NCBI GenBank assembly: GCA_030998225.1
Contig: JAPYXD010000742.1
Coordinates: 2,046,001-2,110,000, forward strand
Direction: 5' to 3'
Length of the DNA stretch: 64,000 bases
From: Diplolepis rosae
Taxonomy: Eukaryota > Arthropoda > Insecta > Hymenoptera > Diplolepididae
Under the pieces are notes generated by a model. That model was not told where the DNA came from and did no database searches. It worked only from the letters and a program-made list of their open reading frames with translations. The position numbers and the translations under genes are program-made. Below are positions 24,870 through 35,478 of this stretch, piece after piece (the first letter of the stretch is position 1; each line of letters begins with the position of its first letter).

Positions 24870-26147
24870 CTATGGTAAGGAGAAAGCTTCTACCCATCGT
24901 GAAAACATATCAGTCACTACTAGAATGAAATGATTTCCTTTACTGGTCAGAGGGTAGGGGCCCATTAGATTTACCGCGATAGTATCCCAGGCTTTATTTG
25001 TGGGGCGTGGGCGTAAATTTTCTGGCTGCTTCCCTCGAACTGGCTTGCAGCAGATGCATAAATGGCACCCTGCTATGTAGCGACGGATTTGGCGGTTCAT
25101 GCCAGGCCAAAAGAAGTGTTCTTTAATAGAACGGATTGTTTCATCTGTGCCGGGGTGACCTGCGAGTGGTTTATCGTGATACTCCAAAATAACCTTTTGC
25201 TGTAGAGCGGTGGGTACTCGGAATAACCAACCAACGCCATCTGTTGATCTCTTCCAGAAAACATCGAGATCTACCTTGTGATCTCTGAGGAATTTCTCCT
25301 CTTCTGCCGTTAGATGGGGTTGTCCTCGCAGTTCTAACCAATGGGCAGTATCGCGATTGATTTCCTCATCGTCTTGCTGCGATGTGGACACTTCTTCGAA
25401 GAGAGAGAGAGTGTTTACAATGTGTACCAGTGGTGTAATGTCCGTCGAATCTTCATCTACGTGTGGGTATGTTGGTAATACCATTCTGTCCAGGTCTGGC
25501 TCACCAGGAGATGGTACGTCAGGGTTGGGGAATCTTGATAATACGTCTGGCAACTCGTTGTGTTTTCCTGGACAATGCTCTATGTCGAAGGAAAATTCAC
25601 TAAGCAGCAAATGCCAACGTGTAAGTTTTGCACGCGTATCCTTATTGTTTTTTAACCATGTGAGGATTTTGCTGTCTGTGCGCAATGTGAAACGACGGTC
25701 TTCAAGGTAGGGACGGTAATGTTTAATGGCCCAGATAATGGCTAAACATTCTTGTTCGTTGCAGTGATAGCGTGATTCCGTCTCGGAGAATTTCGCGCTG
25801 ACGTATGAAATAATTTTGCGCTGTCCATCAGGGGTTTGCTGCATGAGAACTCCACCCATTCCTTTTGCGCTTGCGTCGGTCTGTAAGATAAATGGCAAGG
25901 TTGAGTCTGGCCGGCTTAATGGACGCGGTTGGCTGAAGGCGATTTTTATATTATCCAATGCTTTTTGGGCTTCTAGATTCCATTTGTATGGCTTTCTGGG
26001 GGATAGTAAATCCGTCATTGGAGATATTATTTCAGCGAAATTCGGTACATACTCGTTTAACCAATTCAAAGTCCCTATTAAGGATTGTAGTGTTTTGCGA
26101 GTAGTAGGGGGTTCAGCTTCGAGAATAGCCTTCAAATGTCCCTCCAT
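24870..26147 (-). pseudogene. Gypsy pol: RT end, RNase H, integrase start
   Basis: 425 codons. Residues about 1-50 are the thumb/connection end of reverse transcriptase (LQSLIGTLNWLNEYVPNFAE). Residues about 55-210 are RNase H, with its four acidic positions visible: QTDASAKGMGGVL, NEQECLAI, LRTDSK and LPDVLSRFP. Near 325-375 is the integrase zinc finger (HDKPLAGHPG ... WPGMN ... CHLC). Near 385-425 the integrase core begins, but its first catalytic Asp is Asn here (AVNLMGPYP, residue about 393). The frame then ends at the junction with the deleted core. The RT catalytic YxDD is not present, so the piece cannot be active. The ATG used here is just the first in the open frame, not a true start. 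Confidence 0.85.
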
Positions 26148-26684
26148 AATTTAATTATATTAATTCTTTTCAAAATTTTAAAATAATTTATGAGAAAAGT
26201 TGATTGATTTCTTCTTGAGTGAGGCTCAGAAACTCTAGTAACGACACTGATTTCTCACAAGCTCTGAATAATTCTTGAAGCCATTATATAAGGAATTTCT
26301 AAGTTTTATGTCTCGGCATTGTAAGGAAGCGTGTGCGTGATTCGACGAAAACATATCGTCCTATATGTAGGTGTACTTATTAGGTTTACATTTGTGAGGT
26401 TGTATTTTCAAATGTATTTATGATAAAAAATATGATTGCCTGCGATTGAATGGCGTGATTATATTTGTATGCTGTATATGTATGTATGTATCGGATGACT
26501 AATGACAGGCTCGAGGTAAGAATTTTTTTTTATTTAAAAGAACCATACTACTGCTGCTTGAAGTGATATGCCTGATGCTCTTTTATTCTCAAGGCTTATT
26601 GATCCCAAGTTCAATCGACAGAGTCGATTAAAATTACTTCAACTATTTTTTTCCGTGTGTTGACTCTTTCCTTTAGTGTGCTTG

Positions 26685-26770
26685 TTTTCGGTGAATCCCC
26701 TCGCATCTCAGAATCGGGGTGGTTATTTTCGGTGCGTTCCCTCGCCTCTCACCATCGGGGTGCTTTTTTT
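26685..26770. repeat. Two-copy ~42-bp tandem repeat
   Basis: TTTCGGTGAATCCCCTCGC and TTTCGGTGCGTTCCCTCGC begin two adjacent units of about 42 bp, each ending ATCGGGGTG. A related CCCCCTCGCCTCC...TCTCGGGGTG segment recurs near 27003-27047. Confidence 0.6.
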
Positions 26771-27159
26771 GAATTTAATTAAATTTATTACAAGTAAATG
26801 GCCTGCCTGGAAATATTCAACGCATGTTATTTATCTTTCGTTTGAAAGGGCATCCCTTAAAAGAATCAACAATTTCATTTTTTAATAATTCAGCGTCATC
26901 TTCCGCGAATCGAAAAAATATGTGAAATAAAACCTGTGTATCTTCTAATGGAAAATCTGAATCTGCGATAAATAACAGAGATTCCCATTTGAAAGTTTAA
27001 AGTCCCCCCTCGCCTCCAGGGTATGGGTCTCGGGGTGAATTTTTGCTGAGTCACTTTTTCTCCTTGAAAGTAAATAATTTTTATCCAGGGCAATTTTCAA
27101 TAGGATGTATATTTCTTTAGATATTTCGAAGTCTCGAGATAAAAAAACACCCTATATAC

Positions 27160-27248
27160 CTGTAATACTCTGCTTGCTCTGCTCTGATTTGTTCCATGTC
27201 TAAATCAGTATCTTCTTTCTTCCTTTTACAATCGCCAAGGATGATTCT
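27160..27248 (-). CDS. Possible short exon, minus strand
   Basis: On the minus strand an AG at 27249-27250 precedes 89 nt that stay open in one frame, then a GT at 27158-27159. The 29 full codons are rich in Asp, Glu, Lys and Arg and read like a coiled-coil or linker (IILGDCKRKKEDTDLD, then MEQIRAEQAEYY). The upstream pyrimidine tract is weak and I find no partner exon. It might belong to an unseen small gene inside the larger intron, or be chance. Confidence 0.2.
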
Positions 27249-28386
27249 CTGCCATCAATCTTATTAAATTAGGCAACTGATCTTTTCATTTTCTCAAGAA
27301 AGGGCATTTTTTCTTGAATCACAGTTTTTATTTTTGTAGAATATCAATTTTCAAACTTCAGAAACCTCAGAGAAATCAATCCCTCGTGTTACTCACGAAA
27401 GTCAAGAAAAACTAAGTAGACAATCACACTGGTTCGCGGATATATTTTTTTTCTAAAAACCACTGAATTATCTTAATAATACATTATGGCTCATGCACAT
27501 TTTTTTACAAAACAATATGTATATCAGATTTTCATTGAAAATTAAAAAATGTTGAATTGTGTACTTTTTAAAATCTTGCAAAAATGAGTTCAATATTTAT
27601 TTTTATTCACAAAAATGATCACTTTTCCGTGTTTCGAATATCGCGCCTAATACTGCTCATAAATGTGCTGTGCTAACGCAAGCGCAGTAGCTCAAGGTGC
27701 CATGGTTACGATCATTGCGACACAAATCAAAAAAAAGAGAGATAACTCTCAATTAAAAGAGATAGTGTCCTGGATAACCCAAGACTCCTATATTAGGATA
27801 ATACCTCTATATATCTTGGTCATACACATGAGAAACTACTGAGGGTCCACCGGTATGATTTAAATTATTCGGAATTTCATTCTTTCAAAAATATGCTAGA
27901 ATTCAAAAGATTGTTTGAGAACGTCGTGCGACGTTCTAATATTTCCCTTATAAATTCTTAATCGATCAAGGAACGTATCGTTTTTTCGAGTACATAAAGT
28001 TTTGGACATATGAAAAGTCTAATAAATGCATACCTATAAGCCCACCTTTCTACGACTATCAACATCTTCCGAAGTTCCGAAAATGTTAACTTAAATCTAT
28101 TTTTTGTCACATTAACGGCTAGAGAACAACAAGGTCTTTAATTTAGACACGCAGATACATTTCTTGAAAATCTCATTTTCAAACTAACTGAATTCAAATT
28201 ATGTCAAGGTATGTCAAAAAATCAATGTTGAAAATTTTCCTTGTTACAATACTTCCTCTGCGAGAAATTAATCATTTGAAAAATTTAAAATCAGTTGGAA
28301 AATCACAAATTTTTTTCAAATAAGCTATTGCTAATGATTTACGCAAAACTACTTTCAAAAGCTATATGAATAAATTTCTATTTCAG

Positions 28387-28654
28387 TAATAATAAATACC
28401 TCTTCCTGGGAATGGAGCACGGGGAAATTCGTGTTTCTCGGATAAATCTAGATGACTATGCGGATCTATCAGATTATTGGATACTCTCAATGCACGACAA
28501 TTTCAACGGTTGTATTCCAAAAATGGCATTAAGTTATGATCATAAAAAGCTACTTTCATGTGGACATGATGGGAACCTTTTTTCATTTTATATAAATGAC
28601 GATACTCCAGATTTTGAACATGAAATACCTGTTCCTGAACATCCACTACCCCTG
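28387..28654 (+). CDS. CFAP44: CFAP44-like (WDR52) exon: WD-repeat part
   Basis: An internal exon of a plus-strand gene. A pyrimidine-rich acceptor (TTTCTATTTCAG, to 28386) precedes it and a consensus donor GTAAGT follows at 28655. The frame is open throughout and ends in phase 0. It encodes the end of a WD-repeat domain: YLFLGMEHGEIRV, then WILSMHDNFNG, SYDHKKLLSCGHDGNLFSF, then a Pro-rich turn ending VPEHPLPL. That layout matches CFAP44, a sperm-flagellum and ciliary axoneme protein of the tether/tether-head complex near inner dynein arms. CFAP43 and other axonemal WD proteins are the main alternatives. Upstream exons must lie left of here, but I found none in the window. Confidence 0.7.
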
Positions 28655-28744
28655 GTAAGTTTCACAAGAACTTATATAAAAAGTAATATACGGGGGTCGC
28701 TTGATAAGCAAGGTAAAAAACCAAGTTATTTTTTTTTTTAAATC

Positions 28745-28990
28745 ACCTACATTTTTTAACGTAGTCTTTTCGACGCTCCGTACACTTATTTCACCGACTT
28801 CCCAACTTTTCCATCACGTTAGAAAGGTAGGAAGTTTCGAGACCCTCCAAATTCTCATTCACAGCGGCGATGACCTTATTCGATTAAATTTCTTCCCCTT
28901 GATGCAGATCTTGAGATTTGAAAATAGGAAGAAAGCACAAGGGCCAAATCAGGAGGATGGGGTGAAATCTCTTTTTTCTCTATTTCTACG
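28745..28990 (-). pseudogene. Decayed mariner transposase C-terminus
   Basis: Read on the minus strand, fragments in shifting frames match the order of a mariner C-terminal domain: HPPDLA, then a FSNLKI-like piece, GEEI, VIAAVNENLEGLETSYLSN, and a KCTERRKDYV end resembling the family's KCI..GDYVEK. Stops and frameshifts are frequent and no terminal inverted repeats were found, so this is an old remnant in the intron. Confidence 0.45.
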
Positions 28991-29333
28991 GCAACTGCAG
29001 TCTTCAAAGGTTTGCCAAACGTAAACTAACCGTTGGTTTTGGCTGCAATTTAGTGTGGCCTAGTTCTAAAAGTGCTGTTTTCTGGCCATATATCACAAAC
29101 TTTATCATAGCCTTGTATATTGAGGAACTTACCTTACTTATCGAACGACCATCGTACTTGATTTTCAGGCATACCTACAGATACAAAATTTACCTGCAGG
29201 CCTATAAATATTCGCAAGACTCGTTAAGTATGCTAACTTTTACGTCACAAGTACGTAAATAAATATATATACGTATATATATATATATATATAGGGAGAG
29301 AGAGGGAGAGAGAGAGAGAGAATATACCCCCTC
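28991..29333. other. Intron sequence with microsatellites
   Basis: Intron DNA without a gene. The segment ACGTCACAAGTACGTAAATA (29242-29261) matches the start of the solo LTR at 17583 with one difference. It is followed by an (AT)n run (29262-29292) and a GA-rich run (29294-29321) that abuts the Copia 5' LTR. Confidence 0.6.
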
Positions 29334-29580
29334 TATTGAAGTGGACCCTGCATATTTTTGTTCCTTTAATGCATTGTGCGCATCCGTGTCGTCAGGCTGT
29401 TTTTGACCGACCTGCGTGCCGTGTGCGAGTCAGTCGCTTCGGAGCTGAGCTAAGAGCAGGTCATTGTGATGAGTAATAAAGTATTTTTTTGTACGATTTA
29501 TCCTTTGTGTTTTCCTCAATTCTTTTCGTATCTCCCGTAGACTGAATCTTCTGGTGAAAAGCAACTGCCGTACTTTAACA
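29334..29580 (+). repeat. Copia 5' LTR
   Basis: It begins TATTGAAGTGGACCC, matching the start of the 3' copy after the purine tract, and ends CTTTAACA immediately before the primer site. The ends look like a decayed TGTT...AACA. It contains TGAGTAATAAAGTA, a likely polyadenylation signal. Confidence 0.8.
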
Positions 29581-29594
29581 GGTTATGGGCTCAG
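29581..29594 (+). promoter_or_regulatory. Copia primer-binding site
   Basis: GGTTATGGGCTCAG directly follows the LTR. Drosophila copia uses almost the same sequence, which pairs with an internal part of initiator Met-tRNA, so a half-tRNA primer is the likely mechanism here as well. Confidence 0.7.
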
Positions 29595-29717
29595 ATGCGT
29601 AGCTTTTTGAGATTTCAGTAGAGAGAAAAGGAATAAGGATGTCGCGGTCTATATGTACTCGAGACAGTTCTTTGTCGCGAGCGGTTTGTAAACAAGTTAA
29701 GGGAATCGAACGGAAAA

Positions 29718-30466
29718 ATGACTGATCTATCAACGAATCAGGTGAAAAAGTTCGACGGAACAAACTTCCTCGGCTGGAAATTCCAGATGACACAGATCTT
29801 CGTGGCGACTGATGTATTGGGCATTGTGAAGGGAGATAAGCCGATGCCGCGGGAAAGGCAGAGGGGAAAGAATGGATAAAGGACAATGCGAAGGCCATGT
29901 TTTTCATATCGTCATCTGTGGAATATACTCAGCTCGAGCCTTTGTTGACAAGTGTCACCCTGAAACAGATTTGGGATAAGTTGGTGGCGATTCACTCTCG
30001 CAAATCGGCGTCGAATAAGTTGATGCTGACGCAGAAGTTCCATGAGTACCTCATGGGTCCGACGGACTCAGTTGTCCAACACGTGGCAAGAGTGCAAAAC
30101 ATGGCAACGCAACTCTTGGATCTTGGCGAGAATATATCTGAAACAACTATCATGGCGAATGTATTAGCGGGTTTAACGTCAAATTTATCGACGTTTCAAA
30201 CGGCGTGGGACAGCGTCGAGCTGGAGAGACAAACGATCGACAATTTGCAAGAACGTTTGCTTCGGGAGGAAAGCCGGTTGAACGCCGATACAGCAGAAGT
30301 ATCGGCTTTTGCTGCTATAAAGGTCACGAAAACAATCGGTGAGGAGTCGAAGACAAAGCCAAAGATAGGCAAGAATAACAGAAAGAAGATAAAGAAGAAA
30401 GACATCGAGTGCTTTCTTTGTCAAAAGAAAGGGCATTCTGCGCGGCAGTGCCCACAGCGTAAATAA
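29718..30466 (+). pseudogene. Copia gag
   Basis: The ATG at 29718 opens a frame reading MTDLSTNQVKKFDGTNFLGW, a Copia gag N-terminus. A frameshift near 29850 moves the frame to the long stretch 29897-30466. This carries the gag core (IWDKLVAIHSRKSASNKLML, QHVARVQNM, DNLQERLLREESRL) and ends with a zinc knuckle CFLCQKKGHSARQC (CX2CX4HX4C). A TAA at 30464 then separates it from protease, but the protease frame is the same one, so this stop probably replaced a sense codon in a once continuous gag-pol. Confidence 0.85.
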
Positions 30467-33400
30467 AACAAGGACAAAGACAAAGAGAAATACAAAAGTG
30501 AACGTGATAGTGGCAGCTGTCAGCAGGCGGCATTTGTAGCGTTCTGTGCGAACGTGAGTGAGACAAACAGACAAAGTCATATCAAACACGGTCGCTACAA
30601 GCGGCCAGGTGATAAAAAACGACGCGCGTTGCTTGCGGTCGATCAAGACGATATCTGGTACATCGACAGCGGGTGTTCAAAACATGTCACGTTCAGAAGA
30701 GATTGGTTCGCGGAGTGCCGTGCGAAGAGGGATGATGACACGATAATACTCGGCGATGATGGGGAGTGTCCTGTTACCGGCGAGGGAAGGGTAATTGTGG
30801 ACAGACTGGTGGATGGTGTGTGGAGAGATGCACGAATTGAGCACGTGTTATATGTTCTGGGCGTAAGGAAAAATTTATTTTCCGTTGAAATGTGTACAGT
30901 GCGCAGTTATTCGGTCGTTTTTCGAGAAGACGACGCACTGATAGTACACAGCAACGAAATTCTCGCAACGGATGTCAAGCAGTCGAACGGGATCTGCAGG
31001 TTGTTATATCGTGCGAGAGTTCAATAAAATGTGAATGAGGTGAATGTGTCAACAACAAGCCTTCAGGGATGGCACGAGCGCCTCCAGCATTTAAATGATC
31101 ATGCGTTGTCTGTGTTGGTATCAAGTGGTATCGGGAACGGGGTAAAAGTGAGAGACAAAAGAGACTTCTTTTGTGACGCGTGTAGCCTCGGATAATCACA
31201 TAGACTGCCATTCCAGAAGATCATCGATCGCGTGAATCGGGAACCAGGAGAGTTTTTTCATAGCGACGTGTGCGCGCCGATGTCGTAGGAACCAATTGGT
31301 GGTGTGCGCTATTTCATCGCCTATAAGGACGATGCCTCAGGATTTAGACAAGTGTTCTTCGTGAAACACAAGTCGGATGTTTTCGAGACTTACAGGGACG
31401 TCGAGCGAGTAGTGGCAAATAAATTCGGGCGTACTATGAAAACTCTCCGGACGGACAATGGTCGTGAGTATTGCAACGAACAGATGTGCAGTTACATGCA
31501 GACCCGCGGAATTAAACACGAGACATCGGCCCCGTATACTCCCGAGCAAAATGGGAGAGCAGAACGGGATAACCGAACTATAGTTGAGTGCGCGCACACA
31601 ATGCTGCACGCGAAACAGATCGCGGTGTTTCTTTGGGAGGAAGCTGTGAACACTGCAGTGTATTTGCTGAATCGTGTCTTGGTGCCAGGAGAGGACGACA
31701 TTAAAACCCCATATGAGATCTGGGTCGGGAGAAACGGGATCTGGGCCACGTGCGAGCATTCGGCGAAGTAGGCTACGAGCACGTGCCTAAAACTCTCACG
31801 CGAAAGTTTGACGCTCGAGCGAAAAAAGTAATTCTCGTGGGGTATGATGCAAAGTCGACTAATTATCGTCTGCATCATCCAGATACGAAGAAGGTAACAG
31901 TGACTAGAAATGTTATCTTTTACGAGTGCGTCAACGGAGGGTTACTCGAGCGAAACCACAGCCGAGAAAGACTGGCTCGAGGCAATACAGAACGATCAGC
32001 GAGATGGAAATGTAGAACAGCCAGTCGAGGGCGCAGCACAGGCAGATGGAAATATAGAGCAGCAAGGTAGTAACAGGAACGACGTCGCTGAACCGCCATT
32101 CGGTAATGCTAAGGTTGCACTACCGGTCGGTATTGCAGAGCCTGCAGTACAAAACGAGAATACTGCTGTACCCGTTAATTGTCCTTACGGATTGAGAGAT
32201 CGAGCTCGGCTTCGTAGACCGGGGTGGTCATTTGAGTATGAACTCGATTTCGCCGAGTATAGTGCACCGAAAAGTTTCTACGAGGCAATAGACGGACCTG
32301 ATGCTGCTCAGTGGAAACAAGCAATTCAGAAGGAGCTCAGTGCACACGAGAAAAATCATACTTAGAAAATCATGTCGAGAGATCGAACCAGAAAAGCACT
32401 TGACTCCAAGTGGGTGTTTAAGGCTATTCAGAATCCGGACGGAAGCATGCGCAGATACAAGACGAGGCTGTGTGCCGGAGGATTTCTTAAGGGGAGGGTG
32501 TGGACTTCAAAGAGACATTTTCACCTGTCGTTCGTTACGACTCGGTGAGAGTACTGCTGGCAACAGTAACTCACGAGGATTTGGAAATGGTACAATTTGA
32601 CGTCTGTACGGAAATCTCCAAGAAGAAATTCCTGTGGGCTTGAAAGTCGGTGAAAACGCGAGTGAAGTTGAGTGTCGACTGAGAAAGTTATTGTATGGTT
32701 TAAAGCAGGCACCCAGGTGCTGGAATCCTAAATTCTATGATTTTGTGCAGCAATTCGGGTTTGTTCAAACCGATGCAGACGAGTGTATTTTCTACAGTAA
32801 TTCTAAGAAAGACTGTGCAATTTATCTTGCGTTTTTGTGGATTATGGACTTATAGCTTATAAGTCGGGATCTGTATTGAAAACTGTGATCGAGAAAATGA
32901 GAAGCACGCTTGAGATTACTATGGGAGACTGTAGTCACTTTGGCGGGTTACAAATAGCTCGAAATCGTTCCAGAAAGACGATGTTCTTACATCAAAGCGC
33001 GTATACACTAAGAGTTCTAGAGCGTTTTCATATGAGTGAGGCAAAACCGTTGTCGGTTCCCGAGGAACCAAATGTCGCGTTGCAAGCTGTAGAGTCGAGT
33101 GAAGATAAACTGGTCAAAGCACCGTATCGAGAGGCTGTCAGATCGCTCATGTTTCTTGAGATCGTGTCGATTGCATATAGCGTAATATAGCAGATGCCGT
33201 TCCTAAATAAACCAAGTGAGAGTCACTGGCGAGCGGTAAAGCGTATCCTCGCGTTTCTAGTCGGAACCAAAAATTTAGGAATAATGTATTGAAGCGGCGG
33301 AAGCGAACCGCAGTTGATAGGGTATTCAGTCGCGGACTATGCGAGTGATCTCGAAACGAGACTTTCAACAATGGGATACGTGTTCAGTTTGGCCGACGGA

Positions 33401-33780
33401 CCGGTCACCTGGGCATCCTAGAGGCAGAAATTAGTAGTTCTGAGCACTGCGAAAGCTGAATATGTTGCTGCATCAGCTGCTGCGAAAGAGGCCGAATGGC
33501 TCAGAAGATTGTTGGCTGGTATAGGATGTCAATGTAAACAAGCGACAGTATTGTTTGTTGATAATCAGAGCACGATTCGCCTGGCTAAAAATCGCGAGTT
33601 CCACAAGAGAACTGAACACATCGACATCCGATACCTTCAGTTGCGTAAATTAGCAGTCAGGAGTTCTGCGCGTCGACTATACTCCATCTGAGACACAGCG
33701 CGCTGACATTTTTACTAAACCGTTACCGCGAGATCGTTTTCTGGCTCATAGCGAGAGCATTGGAATGTTCGAAGGCAAAA
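30467..33780 (+). pseudogene. Copia pol (protease, integrase, RT, RNase H)
   Basis: The protease motif is WYIDSGCSKH (the family has DSGAS). The pre-integrase finger is HERLQHLNDH ... CDAC. The integrase core shows HSDVCAP, TDNGREYCNEQ and PEQNGRAER, so all three DDE residues are present. After an acidic spacer, RT begins near DSKWVFKAIQ. Its active site reads F-V-D-Y (32834-32845) where YVDD is expected, so the second catalytic Asp is lost. RNase H has LSTAKAEYVA and DNQSTIRLAKN ... HKRTEHIDIRY. In-frame stops interrupt it (for example at 31025, in CSLG*SHR, in PMS*EP, at 32363, in IMY*SGG and in WAS*RQ). Frameshifts occur near 31740, 31925, 32500 and 32830. Confidence 0.9.
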
Positions 33781-33798
33781 GTACGGAAAGAAATAATT

Positions 33799-33810
33799 AG
33801 GCGGCGGAAG
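33799..33810 (+). other. Copia polypurine tract
   Basis: AGGCGGCGGAAG lies directly before the 3' LTR start, where plus-strand priming would occur. Confidence 0.6.
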
Positions 33811-34016
33811 TATTAAAGTAAGCCCTGCATATTTGGTTCCTTTAATGCATTGTGCGCATGCGTGTCGTCAGGTTGTTTGCTACCGGCCTGCGTGCCGTGT
33901 GCGAGTCAGTCGCTTCCGAGCTGAGCTAAGAGCACGTCATTGTAATGAGTAATAAAGTATTCTTTTGTACGATTTATCCTTTGTGTTTTCCTCATTCCTT
34001 TTCGACCTCCCGTAGA
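33811..34016 (+). repeat. Copia 3' LTR, truncated
   Basis: It matches the 5' LTR from TATTAAAGTAAGCCC through CTCCCGTAGA and then stops. The last ~38 bp of the 5' copy (up to TTTAACA) are missing. A 5-bp target duplication therefore cannot be tested. Confidence 0.8.
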
Positions 34017-34211
34017 CCAGTGTTGAATGATAGCACAGCATCATCAGATGAATATCAAACCGCTGGTAGTTCTGAGTCAGAAGCAGAGTCGGAAAGTGAT
34101 CAAGAGACACCTGAACCCATTATTGTTAATGAACCAGATGTAATAAGAACTCGTAGTGGTTATGTCAGCCATCCACTCCAAAGATATGGTTCGGAATTAA
34201 TTTTGTTGTAA
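34017..34211 (+). pseudogene. C-terminal tail of another LTR-element polyprotein
   Basis: An open frame starts abruptly at the Copia junction. It runs through an acidic stretch (SSESEAESESDQETPEP) and ends IRTRSGYVSHPLQRYG, a few residues before a stop at 34209. TRSGR..PP.RY-type tails are seen at polyprotein ends or linkers in LTR elements. A purine tract and LTR follow at once, so this is the 3' end of a second element whose upstream part is missing. Confidence 0.55.
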
Positions 34212-34287
34212 CAACCATTTTGGATTCAATAATTTCTATTATTAATTTGATTTAAAGTTTAAATTTAATTAAAAAAAAAAGAAAGCG

Positions 34288-34510
34288 TGTAATAATATCT
34301 GTTGTTGATAGATGTCACTGCTTGTCTCTATAGTATACTCATATAGTTATTAGGAACGCGTCCATCAATGTATTTCACCATCTTATATTGAGTGCCTCAA
34401 TGGAGCATCAACTCTCACTGTGACAGCAGGAAAGTAATTTAAACCATGGAAGAATATTTAGCCATTGAATTAAAGTCTTTTAATTTCTAATAATTTATAC
34501 AATTATTACA
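34288..34510 (+). mobile_element. 3' LTR of a second retrotransposon
   Basis: A 223-bp segment starting TGTAATAAT and ending ATTATTACA, a perfect 9-bp inverted pair with TG...CA ends. It is preceded by the purine run AAAAAAAAAAGAAAGCG (34271-34287), a plausible polypurine tract. No 5' partner LTR was found in the window. Confidence 0.65.
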
Positions 34511-35108
34511 TTACCACCCTCCATTCTACTGTTTTATTGAAAAAAAAAACAATTTTTTAAGTATAATTCTTTTGCACAAATGTTATCACAAATGTTATGA
34601 ACCAGCTATTATCAATGATTGTTAATGTCGATAGTAATATTGTGGTAGAAATTTCGCAATTAGGTGAACAATTTTTATCTCATTCAAGTTATTTTGTTGT
34701 TGAACAGAAACTATTCTAACAATTGTGTAGTTTCTAACACAAAAAATATTACTAACAACATTAAAAATAATTGATAATAGCTGATTGCAACAACGTATGT
34801 AAAAAAGAATTCACGCCAAATTAGTTTTTTAGTTTGATCGAACTCAAACACAAGCAGACCCTAAAATTTGTTAGGGCTTTTTTGTTCATTTTCTAGTTTT
34901 CTATGCACCCTTGAAATCAACTACAGTTCTCTTGGGACACTCTGTATAATCCAGGAAAGAAGAATGCTTCACGTAAAATGCAGTCTGTCCTCATGCATTA
35001 AATAAGATAAAAAATAACACAGAAAGTGTGCACTGCAAGGGAAAAATAGTCAGAGCCGTAACAATTACTATATTGTAGATTTGAAATTACTTAGCTTAGC
35101 AGTAATAT
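34511..35108. other. AT-rich intron sequence
   Basis: No gene seen. It holds poly-A/T runs and a short GACACTCTGTATAATCC motif of the kind found at mariner-like ends, without a partner. Confidence 0.5.
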
Positions 35109-35429
35109 TGTTACGTCCCGACCTAAGGCGAGGGTAAATTGGGAAAGTTAGGAAAAGGGAGGAAAATTTGCTGATTAAATCAGTGTAAAGTTCTGATTAT
35201 TTATATTTTTGTGGGATCGTGGTCACTAGTCAAACCCATGCGGCTCGAGTTGTTCACAGTAATAAAGAAATTTGATTATATTGCGGTGTACAAGCTTTAA
35301 TAATTAAAGGTTTGGTATACAATAAGATTTGAGATGCTTATTTGTATGACTTATACTACTTCTCAGGATGAGAAGGCAATTTTAAGAGTTTTTATGCGTC
35401 GTCAAGTTAATGATACAGATTTTGAGATG

Positions 35430-35478
<49 letters not shown>

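Larger units (their letters stand above)
23705..26147 (-). mobile_element. Truncated Gypsy retrotransposon
   Basis: A minus-strand Gypsy remnant. From its 5' side it reads end of reverse transcriptase, RNase H, integrase zinc finger, start of the integrase core, a deletion, integrase C-terminus, an acidic/proline tail, and a purine tract. The gag, protease and RT catalytic region are absent: upstream of 26147 the sequence turns AT-rich and non-coding. No pair of LTRs can be shown. The purine tract at 23705-23715 suggests that the 3' LTR began near there. Confidence 0.8.
26148..28386. other. AT-rich non-coding sequence, likely intron
   Basis: Mostly AT-rich with short runs of T. No long frame is convincing. 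It leads directly into the splice acceptor of the exon at 28387, so at least its right part should be intron of the CFAP44-like gene. Confidence 0.6.
29334..34016 (+). mobile_element. Copia retrotransposon, defective
   Basis: Contains a 5' LTR, a Copia-type primer site, gag, protease, integrase, reverse transcriptase, RNase H, a purine tract and a truncated 3' LTR, in the Copia order (integrase before RT). The two LTRs differ at roughly 15-20 positions plus small indels over about 205 bp, so the insertion is old. Decay is mostly in-frame stops, with some frameshifts. The 3' LTR lacks its last ~38 bp and runs straight into the tail of a different LTR element. Confidence 0.9.
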
